64,000 bases of DNA, from the NCBI GenBank assembly GCA_937884605.1, contig CALGDM010000018.1, forward strand, positions 1 through 64,000. Reading direction: 5' to 3'. This stretch comes from an uncultured Spiribacter sp. Its GTDB lineage: Bacteria; Pseudomonadota; Gammaproteobacteria; Nitrococcales; Nitrococcaceae. Under the pieces are notes generated by a model. It had not been told where the DNA came from, searched no databases, and saw nothing but the letters and a program-made list of their open reading frames with translations. Below, one piece after another: positions 1 through 8,423 of this stretch. Numbering within the stretch: position 1 is the first letter of the stretch; each line of letters begins with the position of its first letter. The translations under genes and the position numbers were made by a program.

Positions 1-15
1 GGCTCTAGCGCCGGC

Positions 16-165
16 TCAGTCCAGCAACTGCAGCGGCTCGGTCAACTGATAGCCCTTCCCGCGAATCGAGCGGATCAGGTTGGTATCCGGGCCGAGCGTC
101 TCGCCGGCCTTGCCGCGCAGGCGGCTGATGCGGTTTTCAAGCGACCGGCGGCCGAGTCCGAGGCC
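16..165 (-). pseudogene. C-terminal remnant of an OmpR/PhoB-type response regulator
   Basis: The minus-strand frame ending at the TGA at 16-18 encodes about 49 residues that look like the last part of a winged-helix response-regulator DNA-binding domain: an ENRISRLRGK segment (recognition helix) followed by LIRSIRGKGYQL (the C-terminal beta-hairpin wing). Nothing resembling a receiver domain or the first half of the DNA-binding domain precedes it; upstream the frame runs into the hip operator region. I read it as the 3' stump of a gene cut by whatever placed the hipB-like gene here. Assignment rests on motif recognition only. A full gene cannot extend beyond the window because its 5' side lies inside the window and is not conserved. 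Confidence 0.6.
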
Positions 166-183
166 GGGGATGGTTATGCCCCT

Positions 184-228
184 TATGCGGTCATTCCGAT
201 ATTGCAATATTATCGGGATTGCCGCATA
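184..228. promoter_or_regulatory. Nested dyad upstream of hipB-like gene, probable autoregulatory operator
   Basis: Two inverted repeats share one centre (base 206): outer arms TATGCGG (184-190) and CCGCATA (222-228), inner arms CCGATA (196-201) and TATCGG (211-216), separated by 5-base spacers on both sides. The core also contains the 12-bp palindrome ATATTGCAATAT at 199-210, which is far more AT-rich than its surroundings. The dyad ends 20 bases before the hipB start. HipB-family antitoxins repress their own operons by binding such repeats; that this one does is inference. Confidence 0.6.
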
Positions 229-248
229 TTGGCGTCGAGGTAAGCACC

Positions 249-485
249 ATGAATGACTTGGCACGCACACCCGGGCAGATCGGCAACGTCGTCCGCCGGA
301 TCCGTAAGGGTCAGCGGTTGACGCAGGCACAGCTTGGCGAGAAGGCCGGGCTGCGCCAGGAAACGATCTCCCTCATTGAGACCGGCAATCCGGCGACCCG
401 GCTGGATACGATCCTGGCGGTTCTGGCCGCCCTGGATCTGGAGTTCCGCATCGCGAAGCGCTCAAAGGGCACTGCTGTGGCATGA
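249..485 (+). CDS. hipB: HipB-like XRE-family transcriptional regulator (antitoxin)
   Basis: A 78-residue protein that is almost entirely an XRE/lambda-repressor helix-turn-helix; the helices fall in residues about 24-45 (LTQAQLGEKAGL then RQETISLIE). Its size and position directly before a hipA-derived frame mark it as the HipB antitoxin/repressor of a HipBA toxin-antitoxin pair. I start at the ATG at 249 because a GAGG (237-240) lies 8 bases upstream; the earlier in-frame ATG at 219 sits inside the operator dyad. The last residues may be foreign: hipA homology in the next frame begins at about 469, so a deletion seems to have joined the 3' end of hipB to the middle of hipA. The regulator may still bind DNA, but it has no intact toxin to neutralise here. 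Confidence 0.8.
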   Translation: MNDLARTPGQIGNVVRRIRKGQRLTQAQLGEKAGLRQETISLIETGNPATRLDTILAVLAALDLEFRIAKRSKGTAVA

Positions 486-1125
486 CGGCCGGTGGTTCAA
501 GCCTCACGGAACAACCCCGACAACCCACATTTTCAAGACGCAAATCGGACAGTTGCCGAACGGGATCAACCTGTCTGACAGCGTCGAGAATGAGTATTAC
601 TGCCTGAAACTGGCCGAGGCGTTCGGGCTGCCAGTCAATCAGGCCAACATGCAATGTTTTGGCCGCACCAGAGCGCTTGTCATCGAGCGCTTCGACCGGC
701 GCTGGACCCCGACGGGGCGCCTGCTGCGGCTGCCGCAGGAGGATTGCTGTCAGGCCTTGTCCGTCGCCCCAACCCGCAAATACCAGAGTGACGGCGGACC
801 TGGCATCGTCGATGTCCTGACTGCGCAACCGAGCCTGGACAGTCGCCAGATCACGCGCAAACAGCTAAAGCTGGCCATGTCGGTGGGTGACCGGCGTCAT
901 TACCGGATCGAAGAAATTGTGGGCCGGCATTTCATTCAGACCGGACAAGAGGCGGGCCTGCCAGGGACACTCGTCAAAGAGGCGATCGAGGGCATGGCAG
1001 ACAAGGCTGCGGGCGCGCTTGAGAAGACCGCGCAGGCGCTGCCTGCCGATTTCCCGGCCAGCATTCATGAGTCAGTGAGCCGGGGTGTCTTGAGGCGCGT
1101 TCGTCAACTCACGGTCCAGCAGTGA
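469..1125 (+). pseudogene. hipA: hipA kinase toxin remnant with two internal deletions
   Basis: The frame reads as HipA from about base 469: GRWFKPHGTTPTTH (nucleotide-binding N-lobe), SVENEYYC, ALVIERFDRRW, LRLPQEDCCQAL, YQSDGGPGI, then a C-terminal helical part ending LPADFPASI. Two blocks are missing. The first is the N-terminal third, before the GRWFKPHG region. The second is about 60 residues between GGPGI and VLTAQPSL, where HipA proteins carry the catalytic segment with the conserved DGHAKN motif. The second loss is in frame, so the sequence stays open. No start codon with a ribosome-binding site is in frame after the hipB stop. Without the catalytic segment it cannot act as the Ser/Thr kinase that phosphorylates glutamyl-tRNA synthetase in E. 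coli. Confidence 0.85.
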
Positions 1126-1163
1126 GAAGCGAGTGGCGAGGTCAGGCTTCGGGTGATGGAGTC

Positions 1164-1239
1164 TGGTGGGTCGTGCAGGATTCGAACCTGCGACCAGCGG
1201 ATTAAAAGTCCGATGCTCTACCAACTGAGCTAACGACCC
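1164..1239 (-). tRNA. tRNA-Lys (anticodon TTT)
   Basis: The minus strand folds as a complete 76-nt tRNA. The acceptor stem is GGGTCGT with ACGACCC, the D-arm contains AGCTCAGTTGGTAGAGC, the anticodon loop is CTTTTAA with TTT complementary to bases 1204-1206, and the T-arm contains GGTTCGAATCC. The 3' CCA is encoded (1164-1166). It lies just downstream of cpoB on the same strand, matching the tol-pal-tRNA-Lys order of other gammaproteobacteria. Its 3' end faces the hip remnant. Confidence 0.97.
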
Positions 1240-1297
1240 AACGGGCCGTAATGATACGGCGCGCGCTGCCACCGGGCAAGGCGCGCCGTCTCCGGGT

Positions 1298-2122
1298 TCA
1301 GCCCTCGTCGAGTCGCTGCTGGGCCAGGCTCGCAGCGGTGCTGTCGGGGAACTGCTCGATCACGGCTTGCAATGCCGTCCGCCCCTGTTCGTCGCGGCCC
1401 TGCTCCAGATGGACATAACCGATCTTGAGCAGGGCATCGGCGTGCTTGCGACTGCCGGCATGGTTGTCGACCACCTGCTCGAAAGCCTCACGGGCGGCAT
1501 CGAAGTCCCGCACGACGTAGTGCGATTCGCCCAGCCAGTAGCGGGCGTTGGCCGCAAGCTCCGCGTCGGGATGGTTGTCGAGGAATGTCCGGAACGCCTC
1601 GGCGGCGGCATCGTAGCGTCCTGCCCGCAGTTCGTTGAACGCCGCGTCATAGGCATCGCGTACACCGCGGGTTTCGCCATCGGTATCAGCCTCCGCGCCT
1701 GTGTCAGCCGCCGCGTCGCCGCTTGCCGACCCGTCCGCCGATGGCTCGGCCACTGAGCTGCCATCGTCCTGTGCGGCGCTGTCCCCGGACGCGCCCTCGG
1801 ACGTGTTATCGGCCGCCGACTCCAGCGCCTGCAGCCGGCCGTCCAGGTCCAGATACAGTTCACGTTGCTGGCCGCGGATGTCGTCGATCTGGCGCTGCAG
1901 TCGCTCGATCTCGCCCCGCAGGGTGGTGATCTCGCGCTGCAGCTGCTCGCTCTGGTTCATCATGCGCATCATGGCCTGGCCCGAGACGCGGTCCTCGAGC
2001 CGGTCCACCCGGCGCTCGAGGGTCTGGGCCTGGCCCATGGGGGCATGCGTGACCAGCACCGCGCCCATGGAAAGCGCCACGGCGAGGGCAAGGATCGGGC
2101 GGCTGGCTTGAGTGGCCTTCAT
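1298..2122 (-). CDS. cpoB: Cell division coordinator CpoB (YbgF), Tol-Pal associated TPR protein
   Basis: 274 residues with a signal peptide (about 1-32, cleavage after an AQA-type site). A coiled-coil segment rich in Gln/Glu/Arg follows (about 35-100; trimerisation region of YbgF), then a low-complexity acidic Ser/Ala/Asp linker, then C-terminal TPR-like repeats beginning at YDAAFNELRAGRYDAA. CpoB is periplasmic, binds TolA and coordinates PBP1B-driven peptidoglycan synthesis with outer-membrane constriction. It is the last gene of tolQRAB-pal-cpoB, 24 bases after pal. The linker is unusually acidic, consistent with a halophilic host. Family assignment is very secure from domain order and position. 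Confidence 0.95.
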   Translation of the reverse strand: MKATQASRPILALAVALSMGAVLVTHAPMGQAQTLERRVDRLEDRVSGQAMMRMMNQSEQLQREITTLRGEIERLQRQIDDIRGQQRELYLDLDGRLQALESAADNTSEGASGDSAAQDDGSSVAEPSADGSASGDAAADTGAEADTDGETRGVRDAYDAAFNELRAGRYDAAAEAFRTFLDNHPDAELAANARYWLGESHYVVRDFDAAREAFEQVVDNHAGSRKHADALLKIGYVHLEQGRDEQGRTALQAVIEQFPDSTAASLAQQRLDEG

Positions 2123-2146
2123 CGGGATGCCTCCTGGGTGCCTGGA

Positions 2147-2695
2147 TCAGCGCTCGTAGACAAGGGCGGCCCGGCGGTTCTGCGCCCAGGCGGACTCGTC
2201 GCTGCCGCTGACGGCCGGGCTTTCCTCGCCATAGCTCACCACCTCGATCTGGGTCTCATCGGCCCCGGCGATCAGCAGTGCCTGCTCGACCGACTCGGCG
2301 CGCCGCTCGCCCAGCGCCAGGTTGTATTCGCGGGCGCCGCGCTCGTCGGTATGGCCTTCGACCAGCAGCTGGCGGTCGCTGTTGCGGGCCAGGTACTCGC
2401 CGTGAGCCTCAATCAGCGTCATGGCCTCCTCGCTCAGCGTGGCGCTGTCGTAGTCAAAATAGACCACGCGGTCGGAAAGGATGCTGTCCGGGTCGTCGAG
2501 TGGCTCGCCCGAGACGCCGTCGCTCGCGGTGGCGCCGCTTGCAGCGGCTCCGCTGCCTTCGGTCTCGGCCTCAGTGGCGGCGGCCTGGTCGATTTCGGCC
2601 ATTTCCGCATCATCGATGGAATCGTCGGTGGTGGCACAGCCAGCGAGCACGGCGGCCAGCGCCAGAAGGGTCAGCCATTGTCGGAATGAGCGCAT
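2147..2695 (-). CDS. pal: Peptidoglycan-associated lipoprotein Pal
   Basis: 182 residues. A lipoprotein signal with lipobox LAGC ends about residue 19, followed by an acidic, flexible linker and a C-terminal OmpA-like domain (about 75-182) with the peptidoglycan-binding signature VEGHTDERGAREYNLALG. Pal anchors the outer membrane to peptidoglycan and is the outer-membrane partner of TolB. A GGAG lies 8 bases before the ATG. It sits between tolB and cpoB in the expected order. Confidence 0.97.
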   Translation of the reverse strand: MRSFRQWLTLLALAAVLAGCATTDDSIDDAEMAEIDQAAATEAETEGSGAAASGATASDGVSGEPLDDPDSILSDRVVYFDYDSATLSEEAMTLIEAHGEYLARNSDRQLLVEGHTDERGAREYNLALGERRAESVEQALLIAGADETQIEVVSYGEESPAVSGSDESAWAQNRRAALVYER

Positions 2696-2731
2696 GGGGA
2701 GTTCTCCATTGAGTCATAGGTTGCCGGGGGC

Positions 2732-4039
2732 CTAGTCTGCCGAGGGCAGCGGCCCCCAGTCGGGTTCACGAACGGTGTTTTCAAACGGGGTCAGTTCACC
2801 CTGGATGCGGCCGAAGACCGACACGGTGGCCAGCTCGGTCGCGTCGCCGGTGTCGCGGGTGTAGGCGATCATGCTGCTGCTTGCCGAAAAGCTCGGCGAC
2901 TCGTCGAGCGGACCGTCAGTGAGCACCCGCATGATGTCGTCTTCGAGATCGAGAATCGCAATCCGAAAGCCTTCCCCGCGCTGATGCGCAAAGGCCAGAA
3001 AACGGCCATTGGGCGACACGCTGGGGCTGGCGTTGTAGTTGCCGTCAAAGGTAACGCGCTCGGCGTCACCGCCGCTGACCGGCCGGCGATAGATCTGCGG
3101 GCCGCCGCCGCGGTTCGACGTAAAATAGATTGTCTCGCCGTCCGGGGACCAGGCCGGCTCGGTATCAATGCCGAAATGCCGGGTGACGGGGCGCGGGTCG
3201 GCATCGCCGTCGGGGTCGATGATGAAGACATCGGGATTGCCGTCGCGGGAGAGGGTCACGGCCAGGCGCTCGCCATCCGGGGACCAGGCCGGCGCGCTGT
3301 TAAGCCCGGCAAAGCTTGCCACAGCCTCGCGCTCGCCGGTTGCCACGTTCTGGACGTAGATCCGTGAGCGGCGGCCGGATTCAAATGAGACATAGGCGAT
3401 CCGCTCACCGTCCGGCGACCAGTCGGGCGAGAGGATGGGCTCGCTCGAGGTGAGGATGGTCTGGGGGCGATGGCCATCGGCCTCGGCCACCACCAGTCGA
3501 TACGAGCGCTCGTCGCCGGCGCCGGTCTCCTCGACATAGGCGATCCGGCTGTTGAACCCGCCCGGCCGGCCGATCAGCGCCTCGAACACCTGGTCGCTGA
3601 TGGTGTGGGCCAGGTTGCGCAGACCCGCTGGTGTTACCCGAAAGCGCTGGCCGGTGATGCGCTCGCCGGCATAGGCATCCAGCAGTTCATAGCGCACGCG
3701 GTAGGCATCGCCGTCGAGCGGCGTGATGCGGCCGATCAGCAGGGTATCGGCGCCCAATGCCCGCCAGTTCTGGAAACGCACCTGCTCCAGCCGGCTGGGC
3801 TGGCTTAGGTGGGTTTCGGGGTCGAGGGGCGCGAACAGGCCGCTGCGGAACAGGTTGTCGCGGATGATCCCGGCAATGTCCGTGTCCGGGGCATCGCCCG
3901 CGGCGGTGTCCTGCATCGGGAAGGGCACGATGGCGATGGGTAGCGCCGCCGCCTCGCCGCCACTGATCTCGATGCGGACCTGTGCGGCGGCGGGCAAAGC
4001 GAGCATTGCCAGTAGCAGAGCGGCGATCAGTGACTTCAT
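2732..4039 (-). CDS. tolB: Tol-Pal system beta-propeller protein TolB
   Basis: 435 residues, close to the usual TolB length (about 430). There is a cleavable signal peptide (first ~19 residues, ending AAAQV), a TolB N-terminal alpha/beta domain (about 20-160), and a six-bladed propeller. The propeller repeats SPDWSPDGERIAYVS, APAWSPDGERLAV, EPAWSPDGETIYFTS and SPSVSPNGRFLAFA. Periplasmic; it binds Pal and is released by TolA. The 36-base gap to pal and 73-base gap to tolA contain no other gene. Confidence 0.98.
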   Translation of the reverse strand: MKSLIAALLLAMLALPAAAQVRIEISGGEAAALPIAIVPFPMQDTAAGDAPDTDIAGIIRDNLFRSGLFAPLDPETHLSQPSRLEQVRFQNWRALGADTLLIGRITPLDGDAYRVRYELLDAYAGERITGQRFRVTPAGLRNLAHTISDQVFEALIGRPGGFNSRIAYVEETGAGDERSYRLVVAEADGHRPQTILTSSEPILSPDWSPDGERIAYVSFESGRRSRIYVQNVATGEREAVASFAGLNSAPAWSPDGERLAVTLSRDGNPDVFIIDPDGDADPRPVTRHFGIDTEPAWSPDGETIYFTSNRGGGPQIYRRPVSGGDAERVTFDGNYNASPSVSPNGRFLAFAHQRGEGFRIAILDLEDDIMRVLTDGPLDESPSFSASSSMIAYTRDTGDATELATVSVFGRIQGELTPFENTVREPDWGPLPSAD

Positions 4040-4112
4040 TGGGCGATATTCTGCCTGTCGATGGGGGCCTGTGTGGATCCTATCCTAACGGATAGCGGAT
4101 GTGCGGCGTAGT

Positions 4113-5003
4113 TCAGGCATCGGGGGCAAAGATCATCTCGATGCCCTCGCGATAGGGCTGGGCCAGGTCGGGGTCATCGGGCATGGGCAGCGGGTCGGCG
4201 CGCCGCACGGCGGTGAGTGCGGAGCGATCAAAGGCGGCGTTGCCGCTCGATCGCGCCACTTCCACCGACAGGACGATCCCGCCCGGACCCAGGCGGACCG
4301 CCACGACGGCGCTCAGTCCGTCGGGGATCCCGGCAGGGCGGGTCCATACCCCCTCGACACGCTGGCGGATGGCCGCATCATAGGTGCCGCGGGCGTCGCG
4401 CAGGGCCTCGGCGTCGGCCTGGCGCTGGGCCTCGGCTTCGCGCTCGCGGCGGGCTTCGGCCTCGGCTTCGGCCTGGCGCCGGGCTTCGGCTTCGCGCTCG
4501 GCCTGACGCTGGGCCTCGGCCTCGCGTTCGGCCTGCTCGGCGGCCTCGCGCTGGCGCTGGGCTTCGGCCTCGGCTTCGCGCCGGGCCTGCTCGGCCGCCT
4601 CGCGTTCGCGCTCGGCCTGAGCCTCGGCTTCGGCCTGGCGCCGGGCCTCGGCTTCGGCTTCGCGTTCGGCCTCACGCCGCGCCTGCTCGGCCGCCTCGCG
4701 CTGGCGCTCCGCCTCGGCCCGGGCCTCACGCTCGGCCGCCAGCCGTTCGGCTTCGCGCTGGCGCTCGGCCTCAAGCTCGGCGAGTTCCTGTTCACGGCGC
4801 CGCTGCTCGGCGTTCTCTTCGGCCTCGAGCGCTTCGATGGCCTGCTGCACTTCGGCCTCGTCGATGGCAACGGCCTGGACCGCCTGCTCAGTCCCCGGGG
4901 CGGCCTGATCGGTCAGGCCCGTCATCTGGAAGCTCACCGCAAACAGGCCGAACAGCACGGCATGCGCGAGCACTGACAGGCCAATATCCCCAACCCTGCC
5001 CAT
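4113..5003 (-). CDS. tolA: Cell envelope integrity protein TolA
   Basis: 296 residues: one N-terminal membrane anchor (about 5-27), then a long alanine/glutamate/arginine-rich helical rod (about 45-205) of near-repeats such as REAEAQRQAE and QARREAE, then a compact C-terminal TolA domain starting near ARGTYDAAIRQRVEGVW. TolA spans the periplasm and couples the TolQR proton motor to TolB-Pal. The rod gives a strongly repetitive nucleotide stretch (roughly 4390-4850) that creates long but meaningless frames on the other strand. Order and spacing (12 bases after tolR) are typical. Confidence 0.96.
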   Translation of the reverse strand: MGRVGDIGLSVLAHAVLFGLFAVSFQMTGLTDQAAPGTEQAVQAVAIDEAEVQQAIEALEAEENAEQRRREQELAELEAERQREAERLAAEREARAEAERQREAAEQARREAEREAEAEARRQAEAEAQAEREREAAEQARREAEAEAQRQREAAEQAEREAEAQRQAEREAEARRQAEAEAEARREREAEAQRQADAEALRDARGTYDAAIRQRVEGVWTRPAGIPDGLSAVVAVRLGPGGIVLSVEVARSSGNAAFDRSALTAVRRADPLPMPDDPDLAQPYREGIEMIFAPDA

Positions 5004-5015
5004 CGGCCTGCGGGC

Positions 5016-5473
<458 letters not shown>

Positions 5474-5477
<4 letters not shown>

Positions 5478-6154
5478 GCTGCGCCGGCCTGCAGGTGGCG
5501 CTGGAGAATGCCGGTGAACTCGTCGATGAACATCTCGTAGCGGTTGGTCATCTGCTCGGACTGATTGGCGAAGCGGTTGTAGGCGATCACCGCCGGGATG
5601 GCGGCGAACAGGCCCAGCGCCGTGGCGATCAGGGCCTCGGCAATACCGGGCGCGACGGTGGCGAGCGTGGCCTGCTGCATGGCGCCCAGGGCCAGAAAGG
5701 CATTCATGATGCCCCAGACGGTGCCGAACAGGCCGATGTAGGGGCTGGTCGAGCCCACCGTCGCCAGAAACGGCACCGACTGCTCGACGCGATCCATTTC
5801 GCGGTTGAGGGCCACCCGCATGGCGCGCTGCGCGGCCTCGATGACCGGCTCGGGCCCGACGCTCTGGCGGCGCATGCGGGTAAACTCGCGAAACCCGGCG
5901 CGAAAGATCCGCTCCATGCCCCCCGAGTCGATGTCGGGCTGCTCGCTTTGCTGATAGATCTCGGTCAGGTTGCCGCCGGACCAGAAGCTGTCCTCGAACG
6001 CATCGGCACCCCCCCGGGCGCGGCGCAGCTCGCGGGCCTTGCGGATAATGATCGCCCACGAGCTGATCGAGGCGAGCAGCAGGACCAGCATGACAAGCTG
6101 GACAACCAGACTGGCCTCGGCGATGAGTTGGGTAATGGACAGATCAACGGTCAT
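5474..6154 (-). CDS. tolQ: Tol-Pal system protein TolQ (MotA/TolQ/ExbB proton channel)
   Basis: About 226 residues. One membrane helix near the N-terminus (ASLVVQLVMLVLLLASISSW) and two more around residues 125-200 (ATVGSTSPYIGLFGTVWGIM and ALGLFAAIPAVIAYN) match the TolQ/ExbB fold. Two ATGs are possible (6160 and 6154); AGGGG is placed about 6 bases before 6154 but abuts 6160, so I chose 6154. The gene normally found just upstream, ybgC, is absent: the 66-base interval to ruvB holds no gene. Confidence 0.95.
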
Positions 6155-6220
6155 GGGCATCCCCTGGCAGAATGCCTGAAAACACTAACGACCGGCGGAG
6201 AGTGGCGCAAGCGGCCCGAC

Positions 6221-7264
6221 TCATGGGCGGCGGAACAGCTCGCCGTTGGGGTCGTCGATGCGCGGCGGCGCCGGGATGTCCAGATGGGCATAGGCATTGC
6301 GCGTGGCCATGCGCCCCCGCGGCGTGCGGTGCAGGAACCCCTGCTGGATCAGGTAGGGCTCGATGACATCCTCGATGGTACCGCGCTCCTCGCCGATGGC
6401 CGCGGCCAGGCTCTCGACGCCCACCGGGCCGCCATCGAACTTCTCGATAATCGCATGCAGCAGGCGCCGGTCCTGAATGTCGAAGCCGCTGTCGTCGACC
6501 TTGAGCATGTCCATGGCGGCGGCGGCCACGGCACGGCTGATGCGGCCGTCGGCGCGCACTTCGGCATAGTCGCGCACCCGGCGCAGCAGACGGTTGGCGA
6601 TGCGCGGCGTGCCCCGGGCCCGGCGCGCGATTTCGGTGGCGCCGTCGGCGGCCATGCTCAGGTTGAGCAGTCCCGCGGAGCGATTGACGATGGTGGTCAG
6701 CTCGTCCACCGAGTAGTACTCGAGGCGCTGGACGATGCCGAAGCGATCGCGCAGCGGCGAGGTCAGCAGCCCCGCCCGGGTGGTCGCACCCACCAGGGTG
6801 AAGGCCGGCAGGTCGAGCTTGATGGAGCGGGCGGCTGGCCCTTCGCCGACGACAATGTCGATCTGCTGGTCCTCCATGGCGGGGTAGAGGACCTCTTCGA
6901 CCACGGCCGAGAGGCGATGGATCTCGTCAACGAACAGGACATCGCCGGGCTCGAGGTTGGTGAGCAGGGCGGCCAGATCGCCGGGGCGGTCGATGACCGG
7001 GCCCGAGGTCTGGCGCAGGTTGACGCCCAGCTCCTGGGCGATGATGTGTGCGAGCGTGGTCTTGCCAAGCCCGGGCGGGCCAAACACCAGTACATGATCG
7101 AGTGCCTCGGCGCGGCCCCGGGCGGCCCCGATGAAGATCTCGAGCTGCTCGCGCACGCCCTGCTGGCCGATGTAGTCATCCAGCCGCCGCGGGCGAATGG
7201 CGCGATCCACCGCTTCGTCGTCGGACGCGGCGGTGCTGGCGATAATGCGGTCGTTGTCGATCAT
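6221..7264 (-). CDS. ruvB: Holliday junction branch-migration helicase RuvB
   Basis: 347 residues, normal length. AAA+ ATPase with Walker [11 protein letters not shown] (61-70), Walker [10 protein letters not shown], sensor segment GATTRAGLL, arginine-finger region LRDRFGI, and the C-terminal winged helix (about 265-335). RuvB forms hexameric motors that drive branch migration with RuvA. It follows ruvA by 24 bases in a yebC-ruvC-ruvA-ruvB unit transcribed toward tolQ. Confidence 0.98.
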   Translation of the reverse strand: MIDNDRIIASTAASDDEAVDRAIRPRRLDDYIGQQGVREQLEIFIGAARGRAEALDHVLVFGPPGLGKTTLAHIIAQELGVNLRQTSGPVIDRPGDLAALLTNLEPGDVLFVDEIHRLSAVVEEVLYPAMEDQQIDIVVGEGPAARSIKLDLPAFTLVGATTRAGLLTSPLRDRFGIVQRLEYYSVDELTTIVNRSAGLLNLSMAADGATEIARRARGTPRIANRLLRRVRDYAEVRADGRISRAVAAAAMDMLKVDDSGFDIQDRRLLHAIIEKFDGGPVGVESLAAAIGEERGTIEDVIEPYLIQQGFLHRTPRGRMATRNAYAHLDIPAPPRIDDPNGELFRRP

Positions 7265-7288
7265 GGCGTCCCGGGTGGTTGCCTGGCG

Positions 7289-7894
7289 CTAGCGTACCGC
7301 CTTTTTAAGGGCGGCGCGGATGAGTTGCTCGCTGTCCTCGCCCTCAAGGCCCTGGAGCAGGCGCTGGGCCTCGGCGGGCTTGTAACCCAGCGCCACCAGC
7401 GCGGCGCTGGCCTCGGCGCGCGGGTCGTCGGCGCTCGGCGCGCTCCCGGCGCCGGTAACGGCACCGGGCAGGCCGGTCGCCGCGCTGCCCAGCCCGTCCA
7501 GGCGGTCCTGCATCTCGAGGGTCAGGCGTTCGGCGATCTTCTTGCCAATGCCGGGCAGGCGGGTGAGCGTGGCGGTGTCCTTTTGTTCCACCGAGCGGCG
7601 GAATTCCTCGGCGCTAATGCCTGAGAGGATCGCCAGCGCCATTTTGGGACCGACGCCGTTGACCCGGATCAGGGCGCGGAACAGGCCGCGCTCGCCCTCA
7701 CTGCAAAAGCCGTAGAGCACGGGCACTTCGTCGCGCAGCCCCTGATGGATGCGCAGGACCAGCGTCTCGCCGGTTGCCGGCAGTTGGTAAATGCTCGACA
7801 TGGGCAGCTCGATCTCGTAGCCGACGCCGCTCACATCCACCACCACCCAGGGGGGCTGCTTGTCGATCAGGGTGCCGCTCAGCCGCCCGATCAT
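7289..7894 (-). CDS. ruvA: Holliday junction DNA-binding protein RuvA
   Basis: 201 residues, usual length. An N-terminal OB-fold starts MIGRLSGTLIDK; two helix-hairpin-helix motifs follow (VNGVGPKMALAILSGI and LPGIGKKIAERL); a C-terminal RuvB-binding helical domain includes ALVALGYKPAEAQRLL. The start ATG overlaps the ruvC stop (ATGA, 7891-7894), indicating translational coupling. Confidence 0.98.
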   Translation of the reverse strand: MIGRLSGTLIDKQPPWVVVDVSGVGYEIELPMSSIYQLPATGETLVLRIHQGLRDEVPVLYGFCSEGERGLFRALIRVNGVGPKMALAILSGISAEEFRRSVEQKDTATLTRLPGIGKKIAERLTLEMQDRLDGLGSAATGLPGAVTGAGSAPSADDPRAEASAALVALGYKPAEAQRLLQGLEGEDSEQLIRAALKKAVR

Positions 7895-8418
7895 GCCGCG
7901 CCCCCGGGCGAGGTCCGCGCCACCTGGGCGCGGAACCGATCATGCTGGGCGTGACTCAGCGCCACGGCGAGGGCGTCGGCGGCGTCCTCGCGCAGCTCGC
8001 CCTTCAGCCCCAGAACGGTCCGCACCATATAGCCGACCTGGGTCTTGTCGGCGCCGCCGCGGCCCACCAGGGCCTGCTTGATGGCGCGGGCGCTGTACTC
8101 GTCCACGCGCAGTCCGGCGCCCGCGCAGGCGCAGATCGCCGCCCCGCGGGCCTGTCCCAGCTTGAGGGCCGACTGGACGTTGCGATTGACAAACACTTCC
8201 TCAATGGCGCTTTCGCTGGGGGCGTGCTCGGCGATGACCTGGGCGAGGCCGGTAAAAATGGTGTGAAGGCGCTCAGCGAACGGCCCGCGCCCGGCCTGAA
8301 TAACGCCGCTTGCCACATAGCGGCTGCGCGCCCCGTCCACGGCAACAATGCCAAAGCCGGTGCGCACCGACCCCGGATCAATCCCCAGGATGCGTCGCTC
8401 GCCGCCCGCCGCCGCCAT
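7891..8418 (-). CDS. ruvC: Crossover junction endodeoxyribonuclease RuvC
   Basis: 175 residues with the RNase H-like RuvC fold. The first catalytic Asp is in ILGIDPGSVRTGFG, the Glu in SAIEEVFV, and the last acidic pair in REDAADALAVALSH. It cuts Holliday junctions held by RuvAB. It lies between yebC (5 bases upstream) and ruvA (4-base overlap). Confidence 0.98.
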   Translation of the reverse strand: MAAAGGERRILGIDPGSVRTGFGIVAVDGARSRYVASGVIQAGRGPFAERLHTIFTGLAQVIAEHAPSESAIEEVFVNRNVQSALKLGQARGAAICACAGAGLRVDEYSARAIKQALVGRGGADKTQVGYMVRTVLGLKGELREDAADALAVALSHAQHDRFRAQVARTSPGGAA

Positions 8419-8423
8419 ACCGC

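Noticed and set aside
1-1163. Attachment-site duplication of the tRNA-Lys 3' end
   Set aside because: No second copy of the tRNA 3' sequence is present in this side of the window; the island idea rests on context only.
4390-4850. Short tandem repeats resembling a CRISPR-like array
   Set aside because: Units are coding repeats of the TolA rod in frame; no unique spacers and no cas genes.
5495-7624. A 709-codon plus-strand frame opposite tolQ-ruvB-ruvA
   Set aside because: Crosses three conserved minus-strand genes and has no domain signature.
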